From Mycoplasma haemofelis str. Langford 1 (GTDB lineage Bacteria; Bacillota_I; Bacilli_A; Mycoplasmatales; Mycoplasmoidaceae), in contig NC_014970.1 in assembly GCF_000200735.1 (NCBI RefSeq), positions 620,001 to 684,000 of the forward strand: DNA of 64,000 nucleotides, in the 5' to 3' direction. Positions within the stretch are counted from its first letter, which is position 1; each line of letters begins with the position of its first letter. Shown in pieces: positions 9,820 through 20,069 of the stretch. A program made the position numbers and the translations under genes. Below the pieces are notes generated by a model, which saw nothing but the letters and a program-made list of their open reading frames with translations, was not told the origin of the DNA and searched no databases.

Positions 9820-10368
9820 GTGTCAAGCTTAGTTTCCCTATTTAAGCAAAAACAAAAGATACTTATCCTAGCTGGATGTGGGGGAATTCCTTGTGGAGGA
9901 GCTTATTTTATACTTAGTGATTTTTTAAATAAAACGGAGAACGAGAAATCTACAAACCTAACCACTTCCCTAAATGAAGTTCAAAGTGAGATAGATGAAC
10001 AACAAGCAACAAAAGTCAAAAGAGCGGGCGTTATAAACACCGTTAATACCAAATATTTAACTGCAGAAAATAACACTAAGCAAGGGAGTAACCACCAATT
10101 CAAAGAGGAGAATTATCGACTTCCTGAATTAGAGAGCGATGAGAAATGGGGACAGGTACTGCAGGAATTTCAAACAAGTAAGTTTAAAAACGATCCAAGA
10201 GTGAAAGGCATTACCAACATCGAGGAAGTTAAGAAGTACTGTCTAGACGAAGTGTCATGAACTGAATCCACCATAAACTTGGACTCACTTCAAGGATACT
10301 CCTTCTCTTCCCCAGAATACTTATGCGTTTGAGATCTCTTTAAATACCAAATAACTCAACCAACTTAA
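9820..10368 (+). CDS. Family M paralogue, 182 aa, GTG start
   Basis: GTG follows the preceding TAA directly. K-rich start (FKQKQK), then a short hydrophobic stretch ending LAGC, which fits a lipobox, then GGIPCGGAYFIL. After a Lys/Glu/Gln linker: INTVNTKYLTAEN, YRLPELESDEKWGQVL, VKKYCLDEVSWTE and YLCVWDLFKY. Copies at 12773 and 38554 share LTGC. Lipoprotein or plain membrane anchor cannot be decided here. Confidence 0.9.
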
Positions 10369-10739
10369 GATACCGTACAAAAGTAAACTACTTCATAGAA
10401 TAAGCTTGATCAAATACCTGAAGCCGTCTTCTGACTATTCTCTTTACACTTCTTCTTAAAGTCTTCTGGGGGAGTTTCGGAATATGGTTCGGAGATCTTC
10501 CAGTAATCAGACTTTGGACCATACTCTTTAAATCTCTTCCAAGGCCCATTCCAAGAATCAGAAGAATCATCACTAAGAAGAACATTAGTGGTGTGACGCT
10601 TTACAAGCTGATCTATCTTTGTAGGAAAGGAAAGGCGGTATAAACCAGTCATTCCCCCTAGGATAGAGGAGGTTAATACCGTCCCAACAATGCCTTTCAA
10701 TAAAAGACTTGAAGATTGGTGGTTCATACAGGCCTTCAA
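10365..10739 (-). CDS. Lone minus-strand single-module paralogue, 124 aa
   Basis: ATG at 10739 (a second ATG four codons on, MNHQSS, is possible). Hydrophobic residues 14-32, then one module: W-N-G-P-W-K-R-F-K-E-Y, YWKISEPYSE, F-K-K-K-C, W-S-S-L-F-Y and a terminal F-Y-E-V-V-Y-F-C. The closing WC is replaced by F-C. It interrupts an otherwise all-plus array, and its stop overlaps the stop of the M gene by 4 bp (CTTAAG). Function unknown. Confidence 0.75.
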
Positions 10740-10782
10740 AATAAGTTTAGCTTGAATTTGTTTTTAATAGTTTCTTACCCCT
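10740..10782. promoter_or_regulatory. Short divergent spacer
   Basis: 43 bp between divergent starts, T-rich. A TTGAAT (10752) and a TTTTTAATAG stretch are the only promoter-like pieces; spacing is not ideal. Confidence 0.25.
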
Positions 10783-11460
10783 ATGTCCCTACATAAAGCG
10801 TTAGGCCTTGCGGGAGGAACAGCTACCGCAGTTGGAGGGGGAGTTTTGGTATCTAAAAGCTCTTTATTCCAAGATGCTCCCACTCCAGTTACAACGAAAC
10901 AAAAAGAAACCTTCAAACAGAAGTACAAATTTGCCCTTTTCTCTGAAGAGGATTCTTTGTGAGACACCAGATTTTCCACATTCTCAAATGGAAAACAACC
11001 CACTCACCCTAAGCTAACAGAAGCCAAATCTAAATCTTCCTCGCAGGCAGATGATGCCAAAGCTCTACATAAGCAAGGATGCAAGGCAATATATGATTCG
11101 GAAATAGAAGACTCCCCCTATCTGGAAGACTTTAAGAATTATTGCTCTAAAACCATAAAAGACGGAATTACAGGGACATGAATTGAACAGAATAATACTC
11201 AGGGAGACAAATGAAATCCAAAGCTAACCTCTTTGAAAGATCACGCGGATGCCAAAGATGGAGTTCTTGATGATAAGTTAAAAGCTCTAAAAGCTAAATT
11301 AACAGCGGCTCCTAGTTCTAGTCCCAATTGAGATAACGATAAACGTAAGGAATTAACGGATTGATGTGACGCAGCTAAGTCATCAATCTTCATGGGAGAC
11401 GAGGATAGTCAAGTTAAGCATTCTAAGCTGTATTGCGTAGAGAATAAAACATCAGCTTAG
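10783..11460 (+). CDS. Family L paralogue, 225 aa
   Basis: ATG (MSLHKALGLAGGTATAVGGG); the helix resembles those of family Q (MTLYKSLALAGGTATAVGGG at 21405), so N-terminus and ectodomain have different nearest relatives. Ectodomain is typical L: ALHKQGCKAIYDSE, F-K-N-YCSKTIKDGITGTWIE, LTDWCDAAKSSIFMGD, K-L-YCVENKTSA. Nearest copy at 39653. Confidence 0.93.
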
Positions 11461-11472
11461 GGTATTCCAACC

Positions 11473-12098
11473 GTGAGTAAGTTTGCTCTTCCTTTAATGG
11501 GGCTTGGTGGTGCAGCCGGAGGATATATGATCTTCGGAAAGGGGGACAAGGCTCCCGAGGAAGAAAGCTTCAGAAGCAGATACTCTCATGCCATCTTGCA
11601 AGACAATGATGGCTTATGAGCAACAAAACTTACCACTCTTAAGGGAGAAGGAAGTCCCGTTCATCAGAAGCTAATCGACGCAAAAGCAAAAGCCGCTGAT
11701 GCAGAGCAACAAGCTAAGTCATTACTAATAGAGGGGTGTAGAGAGATTTATGATTCCAAATTATCTGGATCTCTTCACGAGAATGATTTCAAGTCCTATT
11801 GCTCCAGAACAATAAAGGATGGGATTCAAGGTACTTGAATTACTGAATCGCATACCGTAACCGGAAGCAACACTAATAAATGAAATCAGAAGTTAACTAG
11901 CTTAAAGGATCACAACGAGGAATCCGGGAAGGTTTTAGATAGCAAGCTTAAAGAATTAAAAGGACAACTATCTGGAGGCGCCTCTTCTACTAATTGAGAT
12001 GATACAAAAAGAAATGTGACGCTTCACAAAAGGAGATATTTATGGGAGAAACAGATTCCAGAGTTCTGAATTCCAAATCTTATTGCTTAGAAGGCTAA
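11473..12098 (+). pseudogene. Family L paralogue, C-terminus frameshifted by a ~16-bp deletion
   Basis: GTG start (GTG-AGT-AAG, as at 37906). Helix PLMGLGGAAGGYMIF. In frame through EGCREIYDSKL, F-K-S-YCSRTIKDGIQGTWIT and W-D-D-T-K-R; then the codons for about K-x-L-x-D-W are missing before C-D-A. The current frame ends at TAG 12088-12090 (205 aa) without the last two Cys. The lost frame (ASQKEIFMGE..YCLEG) ends at TAA 12096-12098. Confidence 0.75.
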
Positions 12099-12125
12099 GA
12101 ATAAAGCCTTCATCTTTACTAAAGG

Positions 12126-12773
12126 GTGGGTAAGTTATTGTTGCCTGTATTGGGGGCGGGAGGAGTTGGTACGGCGGCTGTCGGAGGATATATTCTTTTT
12201 AAAGATAACTTTAGCTCCGCTCCAAGTCCAGAAAAGACCTTTAGAAGTCAATATCCTAATGCCATCCTAAAAGGAGATAGTAATCTATGGGACGACAAAT
12301 TTAAGACTCTTAAAGATGGAGAACAACCTGCACATTCAACATTAGTTCAAGCAAAGAGCAAAGCCGAGAGTTCTGAAGAAGAAGCTAAGGATCTTCATAA
12401 ACGTGGTTGCAAAGAAATATATGACTCCAAGTTAGGCGGAACTGCCTATCTAAGCGACTTCCAATCATATTGTTCTAAGAATTTAAAAGATGCAATAACT
12501 ACTCCCAAAACTTGGATTTCTGATGAGAACACACAAAGTGGCAAATGAGATAATAAATTAACCTCTTTAAGTACACATGCATCTCAGAATGGGGCATTAG
12601 ATGAGAAATTAAATGCTCTAAAAACCACATTATCCAAGATCTCCACAAAAGCATGAACTAACGAACATAGGAAAAACCTGAAGGATTGATGTGATGCCTC
12701 TCAGAAGTCAATATTCTTAGGAGAACAGGATCCTAGATTCATTCATGTTGGGATTTATTGTGTTGAAGGTTAA
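12126..12773 (+). CDS. Family L paralogue, 215 aa, GTG start
   Basis: GTG (MGKLLLPVLGAGGVGTAAVGG). No ATG is available before the helix. Marks: L-W-D-D-K-F-K-T-L-K-D-G, HKRGCKEIYDSKL, F-Q-S-YCSKNLKDAI, WISDENTQSGKW, LKDWCDASQKSIFLGE, G-I-YCVEG. Counterpart at 41038. TAATG overlap with the M gene behind it. Confidence 0.9.
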
Positions 12774-13363
12774 TGGCATTTCAAAAGCAAAAAGCCTTAC
12801 TTCTAACCGGATGTTACGGAGTTCCTTGTGGAGGAGTCTATTTAGTATTAAGTAACGTTCTTAATAAAGGGGAGATAGCGGAAGAGAATAGCTTAGTTAC
12901 TCCAGTTAAATTTGAATCAGAAGAAGTTAAAAATGATGAGCCTAAGGGTACTCCGGCAGAGCCCATTCAAGATGTTGTTCCTGAACCAATTCCAAAAGTA
13001 GAAAGCGCTAGAGAACAGGTTATCAATACTGTTAATACCGAATACTTAACCGAAGATAATCGAAAGAAACACGGAGGACAGTTTTACTTTAATGGATCTG
13101 ATTATTTCAGACTTCCCCAACTTAATGAGGAGGCGAAGTGGAAGGAAGTTCTAAAGCAATTTCAAGAGGGAGAACACAAGGGGAACGACAAAGTTAAGAC
13201 CCTTGTGAATGATGAGGCAGTTAAAGCTTACTGTCTCGATGAAATAAAATGAACTGAAACTACAGTAAAGTTGGATGAGTTTTCCAAATCGACAGTTCCG
13301 TCTCCCGAATATCTATGTATTTGAAACTACTTTAGACATTCGAAACCAGATAACGATCAATAA
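12773..13363 (+). CDS. Family M paralogue, 196 aa
   Basis: ATG (MAFQKQKALLLTGC): lipobox-like LTGC after a short hydrophobic run, then YGVPCGGVYLVL. It carries a longer Pro/Glu/Lys linker than the copy at 9820 (about residues 45-80), then VINTVNTEYLTEDN, YFRLPQLNEEAKWKEVL, VKAYCLDEIKWTE and YLCIWNYF. Directly followed by an N gene, as at 38554/39141. Confidence 0.9.
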
Positions 13364-13365
13364 AT

Positions 13366-13872
13366 ATCGGTCTCTCCAAAATAAAGAAACCACTACTAGT
13401 AGGTTCTCTTGGCTCTTTATCCGGAGCGGGAATTTGATATGCCACAACTCCCGATTCCAAAAGTGATAGTGTTCTTACAAATATTGAAGAATTAAAAGAA
13501 CTTGCCCATCCCAAAGACCCCACAACAGAGAAGAGAGAAGCCACGATAGCTTTGATCAGAACAAAGATATCTGTGGAGAAATTGAAGAGTACTGCCACTC
13601 AAGATCATGTTGTGAATGAAGGGCAATTTGTAGTGCCCGAACTAGAAGATAATACGAGATGAGGTCACATCCAAAGTAGCCTCAACAAGCATAAAAGCAA
13701 AGTGGGAAACAAAGTCTTTAACTCAGTTGAAGACGCGCAAAAGTACTGCTTGGAAGATATAGACTGAACCCATAAGGAGATTACTCTTAGGAATTTAACC
13801 CACGAAGATATATCTGAATCCTTCTGTATCTGAGATCCCCGCAAAGATACTTCTAAATCCCAATCCGATTAA
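13366..13872 (+). CDS. Family N paralogue, about 168 aa, apparent ATC start
   Basis: The reading frame has no ATG, GTG or TTG before the helix. By alignment to the GTG of the copy at 39141 (V-G-F-S-N-I-K-K-P), the start falls on ATC at 13366 (I-G-L-S-K-I-K-K-P); ATA at 13360 is the alternative. The rest is normal N: GSLSGAGIWYATTP, FVVPELEDNTRWGHIQ, AQKYCLEDIDWTHKE and SFCIWDPRKD. Either a rare start is used or the gene lost its start. Confidence 0.7.
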
Positions 13873-13918
13873 AAACTCACTATCATCCAAATAGGTTCAT
13901 TAATGGGTGCCCACTTTT

Positions 13919-14527
13919 ATGAGTAAGACTGCAGCCGCTTCTTTAGCGGGATTAGGAGCGGCAGGAGCTGGTGGATGAGGAATTTATACCCTTACAAAAG
14001 AGAATCCTTCTATCCCATTTTCCCAAAGGGTAAATACTGAGAAACGAGTAATCCTAGATACCTCCACCACTTCTCATGATTCTGTGTGGGCAGAAGTCGT
14101 TAAGGAATATGAAAAGAAGGGAGATATTAAAGAAGTACCCAAGGGCTCAAATGCTCAGGAGAAGTTAAAGCTATATTGTCAGAATAGTAAATCCTCTACC
14201 TCTAGTAGTTTCGAAGAATTTCGAAAGTACCAAGATTACTGTACTCGAGAAAATCTCATAACCAAGCTATCTACATCCGCCAAATCTTGAAATACTTCTA
14301 AAGATGAGAATCAATGGTCGGCTGCAGAGACCTCTTACAAAGGATCTGAGAATACAGAAGGTACTTTACTAATTCCTAAAGATAGTGGAACCATAGCTAA
14401 AGCCAGCGTAACAAAGCAGGACATCATGAGTCACTGTGAAACAATATCTTCCAAGCCTTTTGTAAATGAAGCTGACGGAGATTACAAGAGAGGAGAGAAG
14501 TGATGTACTGTAGCTAACAATGGGTAA
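13919..14527 (+). CDS. Family O paralogue, 202 aa
   Basis: The ATG at 13919 is in frame; the one at 13903 is not. Helix AAASLAGLGAAGAGGWGIYTL. Marks: F-S-Q-R-V-N-T-E-K-R-V-I-L-D, W-A-E-V-V-K-E-Y, YCQNSKSSTSS, YCTRENLITKL, DIMSHCETISSKPF and a closing KRGEKWCTVANNG. Copies at 19441 (broken) and 42266. Last 8 bp overlap the next start. Confidence 0.92.
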
Positions 14528-15236
14528 TCCTGCCCTTGCAAAAGCAGGAATAGCTGCCTTGTCTGCGGGATGTGTTGGAACTGGAGGATATTGTATTTAT
14601 AAATTCCATGATTCTCATGGGAATCACATGGAGTTAACCACTTCCATATCAGATCTTTTCAAAACATCCCAGAATAAGGTTCTATTAACTAATTCCTCAA
14701 CTTCTGAAGAGTGAAATAGTGCCTGAGTAGGATATAGGGATGCCAACAAAGGTAAAGATTCTGATGAGTGGAAAATCTCTGGGTTCTCAAGTAAGTCTGC
14801 AGAAGATAATGCATTTCAAGAATTTAAAGACGCCTGCATAAGTAGGTACTCCATAAAGGTAAAAGGGATTGAGGACAGAAGTTATCAGCAGGTTAAGGAC
14901 TGGTGTACTAGAGCCAAAAAGATTGCGGAGTTATTAAGCGATGAAGAAGGGATAGAGCTTATTCCCGAGAACCAAGCTGATCAAGATTGAAAGACTTCTT
15001 GAAATACATACAGAGAGGCGCACAAGGAATCTTCAGGGACGAATTACAAGGAAACAGACACGTGAACCGTAACCAATTGAAGTCAAGATAAAGCTAACGA
15101 TACTCTTTCTACTAATTTCAAATCTAAATGCTTAGAGCAATCGAAAAAGGACATCGTCAATGGAAAGGAAGATGATCTCTACAAGCAAGTTAAGAATTGA
15201 TGCACTAGAAAGAAATCGCCATTACAGAGGGGTTAA
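14520..15236 (+). CDS. Family G2 paralogue, 238 aa
   Basis: ATG overlaps the O gene. The N-terminus MGNPALAKAGIAALSAGCVGTGGY resembles the P genes (20062), while the body is G-like: SISDLFKTSQNKVLLT, W-V-G-Y-R-D-A, F-Q-E-F-K-D-A-C, VKDWCTRAKKIAELL, EGIELIPE, W-N-T-Y-R-E-A-H-K, VKNWCTRKK. Two full modules; the longest gene in the window. It may be an O/P-to-G2 fusion left by deletion of a P gene. Confidence 0.92.
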
Positions 15237-15860
15237 ATGAATCCTTACAAAGCATTAGCTGGTGTTGGGGGGATAGGAACAGCAGTGGGTGGAGGGGTAT
15301 TACTATCCAAAAGCTCCATATTTGAAGATAAGCCGACCATCCCCAAAACTACAATACGAGATAGACTTCAACGTTCTGGCTACTCTTTGAATATTAGCGA
15401 AGAGAACTGAAATACCATACTTCAAGAACACAACAAATCCGACCGCGCAGCGAATATCAAGTTTTCAACAGAGAACTTAAATGTATCTACTTTAAAAGCT
15501 AGGTGCTCTGAGTACTTAGATGGAGAAGATGATAATTCCAGATATGACATCGCCAAGAGATGATGTGTAGAGCCTAGGAAGATCTCCGATTTTCTTTCCT
15601 CCTCCGGACTCACTTCTCTTGTCACCAATGATGAAAGTGCCAAAGATAAGTGGGTTAAATTAGAGGAAGAATACAGAAAGAATCAAAAGGAGAAGATTGT
15701 GGGTCTGGAATTACAAGCTCAAAAGGATGATAATTCTTGAAAAGCATTGAAGGACAAGTGTGGTACATTTCTAAATCTGAAGCCATGAGAAAATGATTAT
15801 GAAGTAGCTATGAAAGACACCAAGTTGTGGTGCGTGGATAACGTCGTACCCACTCAATAA
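15237..15860 (+). CDS. Family Q paralogue, 207 aa
   Basis: ATG directly after the previous TAA. Helix ALAGVGGIGTAVGGGVLL. Marks: TIRDRLQRSGYSL, W-N-T-I-L-Q-E-H-N-K, L-K-A-R-C-S-E-YLDGEDD, IAKRWCVEPRKISDFL, W-V-K-L-E-E-E-Y, L-K-D-K-C and LWCVDNVV. Copies at 21405 and 44211, each likewise followed by an L gene. TAATG overlap downstream. Confidence 0.93.
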
Positions 15861-16513
15861 TGAGTAAATCGGCTCTTCCGTTTTTTGGTGTGGGAGGACT
15901 GGGAGCTGCTTCCATGGGGGGATACATGTTTCTTAAAGGGGAAAGGATGCAACCTATTCAAACACAACAAGAAGTGACCTTCAAGAGTCGATATGCAAAA
16001 GCTATTCTGGAAGAAGGGAGTGCTTTGTGAAATACCAAATTTGAAGCACTAAAGGGGGGATCAGAACCAATTCATTCCGTTTTAAAAGAGGCCAAATCTA
16101 AAGCCTCCAAAGAAGGGGAAGAGGCTAAAAATCTACATAAGAAGGGATGTCTAGAAATCTATGCTTCTAACCTTAAAGAAATCTCCTATTTAGAAGACTT
16201 TAAGACTTACTGTGCCAGAAACATAAAGGATCAAGTAGGAAACTCAAAAACGTGGATTTCGGGAGGAGAAGATAATGGCAGTCCGTGAAATGCACAATTA
16301 ACCAAATTAAAGGATCACAGTAAAACTAATAATTCGCCGTTAGACAAGACTCTGGGAGATTTAAAAAACTCCTTAACTGGAGAGTCTACCTCTTGAGACA
16401 AAGATAAGAGGAAGGTGTTGAAGGATTGATGTGATGCTTCTCAGAAAGAGATATTTGAGGGAGATACTAATTTCAGATTTGTACACGTAGGTCTATATTG
16501 TTTTTCAAATTAG
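15860..16513 (+). CDS. Family L paralogue, 217 aa
   Basis: ATG shared with the previous stop. Helix PFFGVGGLGAASMGGYMFL. Marks: F-K-S-R-Y-A-K-A-I-L, KKGCLEIYASNL, F-K-T-YCARNIKDQV, TWISGGEDNG, LKDWCDASQKEIFEGD, L-YCFSN. It lies behind a Q gene, as do the L genes at 22025 and 44831, which are its closest relatives. Confidence 0.93.
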
Positions 16514-16528
16514 AACTCTCCAATAACC

Positions 16529-17152
16529 ATGAATACTGCTTTTAAAGTAGCTTCGTTGGCTGGAGGTGTTGGCGGAATCGCTGGGGGAGGTATTCTTGTT
16601 CATGAGTTAAGTAAAGATGAAGGGTCAACTATAAGGGGTCTATTTTCCAAATCACAAACAAAGATTCTTCTTTCTTTAGATAGCGAGTCTGAAGAATGAA
16701 AGAAGGCGTGAAACTCTTACAAGACTAAGAATCCATGAAATTTAAAAAACACTAATTCTGAGGAGACTACCCAAGAGTTTAAAGACAAGTGCTCTTCTCT
16801 TTTAAACGAGAAAGTATCTGGGGAAGATAGTGATACATATTCTCAATTTGTACTTTATTGCTCAAGGGATAAAGCTGTAAAAGATATTCTTAAGGGTAAG
16901 GGATATTCCTTAGCCAGAAAAGAGGGCAACGAGAGCTTCTGACAAGGACAATTTGATAAATACAAGGCTGCCGATGAGAATAAGAAGATTCCCAATATTA
17001 ATATAGGAAAAGATGAGAAGCATAATGAATCCAATAACCTAGACAAGCTTAAAAGCGGTTGCACAGACGCCTTCAATAAACCGGTTACTGATGCAAGTTA
17101 TATGGACGTATTGGAAAATATAAGGGAATGATGTTCATCCAAAGACTCCTAA
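16529..17152 (+). CDS. Family R paralogue, 207 aa
   Basis: ATG start. Helix VASLAGGVGGIAGGGILVHEL. Marks: TIRGLFSKSQTKILLSLDSESEEW, W-N-S-Y-K, F-K-D-K-C-S-S-LL, FVLYCSRDKAVKDIL, W-Q-G-Q-F-D-K-Y-K, LKSGCTDAFNKPV, IREWCSSKDS. Module 1 closes with YC. The only other copy, at 22664, is frameshifted. Confidence 0.92.
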
Positions 17153-17158
17153 TGAATC

Positions 17159-17740
17159 ATGTCGAAAACGATTGCCTTAGGTAGTTTAGCTGGCGTTGGA
17201 GGGACGGGAGTTCTTGGGTATGGCGCTTACACAATGATGCAGCCCTCTAACGTAAAAGAGGTTCTTATCAAAAATAACTTCAAGTTAACTTCAGATCTAA
17301 GTGGAACGGCGTTATCCGATGCTTGGACTAAAGTATTAGAGACCTATAAAGTAGAAGCAACTTCCGATACCAAAATAAGGGAGGAAGAAATTACTTCCAA
17401 GGACATAGAAGAATGATGCCTGTCGTCTCTAAAAGTGAAAGTAAACGATAAGCATTATGAATCCACATACTCTAAGGCATCCAAATGATGCGTAATATAC
17501 ACCACCATATCTGAAAAATTAAAGTCAGAGAACAAGGCCATTTCCACAAACGACACTAATTTAAAGAGCAAATATGACAGCATGCCGGAGCATTTAAAGA
17601 CTTCCATACTGAACGGGGCAGATTCCAATAAAGCGGGAGAAAAGACTAAAGAGTGGTGTGGACAAAATTCCAAGAGATCCTTTTTGGGATCTCACGATAC
17701 ACACTATCAGAATCTAATTAGCTATTGCCTAGCTGTCTAA
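17159..17740 (+). CDS. Family S-like paralogue, 193 aa
   Basis: ATG at 17159 (the ATG at 17152 is out of frame). Helix LGSLAGVGGTGVLGYGAY. Marks: EEWCLSSLKVKVND, ASKWCVIYTTISEKL, TKEWCGQNSKRSF and a final I-S-YCLAV. It shares the four-Cys spacing and the S-E-K-L motif with the genes at 23912 and 45482 but is diverged from both. Function unknown. Confidence 0.88.
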
Positions 17741-17744
17741 GAAT

Positions 17745-18368
17745 ATGACGGCTTGAAAGGCGGTTGCCGCCGCGACGGGGGTGAGCGGTATGGCTGGGGG
17801 AGGTTATTTAATGTATCCCCACTTATTTCCAGAAAACAAGAAAACCATCTTAGATGAACTGAGATCCAGAAACAAATCTCCAATAGATGGAAATGAACAC
17901 CAATGAACTCTTAAGAAAGAACTGTATCTCAAGAGTCCTAATAATTTCAAAATAGTCTTTAAAGGATCTGAGAAATCCAACATCACCGAAGAGGAATTAA
18001 AGGAATGATGCTCTACCACCTTGAAGGAATCCTACTCAGAAGAGAAGTCTTCTGTCCTCTTGAGGGTAGAGAAGTGATGTTTAAAACCTAATATAAGAGA
18101 AGCTTTATCTAAGGAAAGTCAAGAATTAATTCCTCTTTCGGGATCACCTATCGATACTGCCTGAAGCTCCAAAATCACAACACACTCTAACGATATTAAA
18201 AAGGATCTAATAGATGGTTGAAAATTACCTGAAGCGGCCGGAGAAGCCAACAAAGTTAAGGAAGAGTCCTTGCGTGACGCTTGCAGACAGAAAATAGAGA
18301 AGGAATATATCTCTAACGACGATGGAGATTACATTGCGTCCAAGAAGTGATGCTTAAAGCCTCAATAA
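17745..18368 (+). CDS. Diverged two-module paralogue, 207 aa
   Basis: ATG with TGA (Trp) as its fourth codon, so a standard-code reading loses the whole gene. Helix AVAAATGVSGMAGGGYLM. Module 1: W-T-L-K-K-E-L-Y, LKEWCSTTLKESY, VEKWCLKPNIREAL; module 2: W-S-S-K-I-T-T, W-K-L-P-E-A, LRDACRQKIEKEY, SKKWCLKPQ. No close copy elsewhere in the window. Function unknown. Confidence 0.88.
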
Positions 18369-18384
18369 GGGCGTTATCTAATTA

Positions 18385-18801
18385 ATGGCAAATAAATACT
18401 TAATAACTGGATTAACTTTAGCTGGAGGGAGTAGCGCGACTGCTGCAGGTGTTTACGCCATAAAATCCTCAAATAAACAAGATTCCAAGAAAGAGGAGGC
18501 GAAGAAGCCTACTTCCTTTGTTGAATACTTAAAGGGGAAGAATAAAATCGTCTTATCCATTTCCGACAACACCCACAATTCAGAATGAACCACTAAGCAA
18601 TCTGCGTATGGACAAGCGGAAGAGAAGGATTTAATTACGAAAGTAGAGAATTCTAAGGAAAACAATATCCCTAAGAGCCCAACAATAAGCATCGAAGATC
18701 TCAAAAACTGATGCGGAAGAAAAGCGTCTTCCCCCTTTTCAAATGAGAATGATTCTGAATACAAGAAGTTCTTTAAATGATGTGTAAAGGAGAATGAGTA
18801 A
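18385..18801 (+). CDS. Single-module paralogue, 138 aa
   Basis: ATG start. Helix LITGLTLAGGSSATAAGVYAI, then a Lys-rich linker (about residues 30-45), KGKNKIVLSIS, W-T-T-K-Q, LKNWCGRKASS and a final F-K-WCVKENE. It has one module, like the K genes. The stop overlaps the next ATG by 8 bp. Confidence 0.87.
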
Positions 18802-19435
18802 GACTTTAGCGACAGTAGCTGGGATAACTGGGGCGGGTGCTGCCGGTGTTGGGGGCTATATGATCTCCCGAAAGAATGGAGATCTTCAACCAAAAGAGAC
18901 CCTTAGGAGCAAGTACTTAAAGGCAATCTTGGAGAATAATGATGGCTTATGAAATACTAAATTTGAAATTTTCAAAAGCTCTCATCAGCCCACCCACAGG
19001 AAGCTCGTTGATGCCAAATCTAAGCACACTACCCATATTAATGAAGCTAAAGCTCTTCACCAACAAGGATGCAAGGAAATATATGATTCCCCATGAGAAG
19101 ACTCTTCCCATCTCAAAGACTTTAAGACTTATTGCTCCAAAAACGTGAAAGATATGTTTACTCAACCAAATTCTTGAATTGTTCAAGAAGATACCAAGAC
19201 GTCCGGAAAATGAGATCAGAAGTTAACGGATTTGAAAGGCCATGAAGAAGATAAAAAGGGCATTCTTAATAAGGGTCTTAAAGACATAAAAGATAAGCTA
19301 ACAACCACCGATTCTTGGGATGAAGCTAAGAGGAATTCTTTAAGGGACTGATGCAATGGAATTGGAGGAGAGATATTCATGGGGGAGGAAGATATAACTT
19401 TTGCTAATGCCAAGCTTTACTGTGTGAGCCAATAG
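18794..19435 (+). CDS. Family L paralogue, 213 aa
   Basis: ATG inside the end of the previous gene. Helix TVAGITGAGAAGVGGYMI. Marks: L-R-S-K-Y-L-K-A-I-L, HQQGCKEIYDSPWED, F-K-T-YCSKNVKDMF, W-I-V-Q-E-D, LRDWCNGIGGEIFMGE, K-L-YCVSQ. It precedes an O gene and so marks the seam of the tandem duplication O-G2-Q-L-R. Confidence 0.92.
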
Positions 19436-19440
19436 GAGTC

Positions 19441-20069
19441 ATGAGCAAAGCGGCAATATTCTCGGCGGTGGGAGTGGGGGCTGCTGGCGTTGGAGGATTA
19501 GGAGCTTATCACCTACTCAAAGATAAACCTTCTCTACCCTTCGTAGAAAGAATCGATACGAAGGAGAGAGTCATCTTGGGAACCTCCGCCGATTCTCATG
19601 AGGCTGTGTGAAAGGTAGTGATTGAAGAATATAAAAAGGATGGCAATATTAAAGGGATACCTCGTGATGGGGAAGTTCAAAAGAATCTAAAAGAATCTAA
19701 AAGAATCTAAAAGAATACTGCCAATCTAACAGGAACTCTACCTCCGGCAGTACAGCAGAGTTTGAGCAGTATAAGAATTACTGCACAAGAGAGAATCTCA
19801 TGACCAAGTTATCCCATTCCAAGAGATCTTGGAATAGCTCCAAAGACCCAGCGAAATGAACAACTTCAGAGAACACTTACAAAGCTCTTGAGGGCAATGG
19901 GGGAGATTTACTAATACCCAAATCTTCAAGTGGAAACATCAATCCCAGTGAAGTGAAAGTTAATGAGATTATGTCCCATTGCGAAACGATCTCTTTGAAG
20001 CCTTTTATAAATGATCAAGATGCTGATTACAAACGTGGAGAGAAATGGTGTACTGTAACCAATGAATAG
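19441..20069 (+). pseudogene. Family O paralogue, frameshifted by a tandem 10-mer
   Basis: ATG start; in frame for 89 codons (helix FSAVGVGAAGVGGLGAYHLL; RVILGTSADSHEAVW), then a three-copy AAAAGAATCT array brings TAA at 19708-19710. With two fewer units the frame reads L-K-E-YC-Q-S-N-R and is clean to TAG at 20067-20069: YCTRENLMTKL, DAD-Y-K-R-G-E-KWCTVTNE. Net insertion is 20 bp relative to the copies at 13919 and 42266. Confidence 0.88.
19678..19715 (+). repeat. Tandem 10-mer AAAAGAATCT, three copies plus partial
   Basis: Starts within CAAAAGAATCT and ends in AAAAGAATA. The unit is not a multiple of three, and the copy number controls whether the surrounding O gene is in frame. Confidence 0.9.

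Noticed and set aside
13903..13918. ATG before the family O gene
   Set aside because: Out of frame with the gene (16 bp upstream).
18453..18893. 146-codon minus-strand ORF opposite two plus genes
   Set aside because: It is antisense to conserved plus-strand module codons and has no counterpart opposite paralogues; a shadow.
19678..19715. CRISPR-like direct repeats
   Set aside because: Only three 10-bp units with no spacers; a simple tandem repeat inside a gene. No CRISPR array or cas gene seen in the window.
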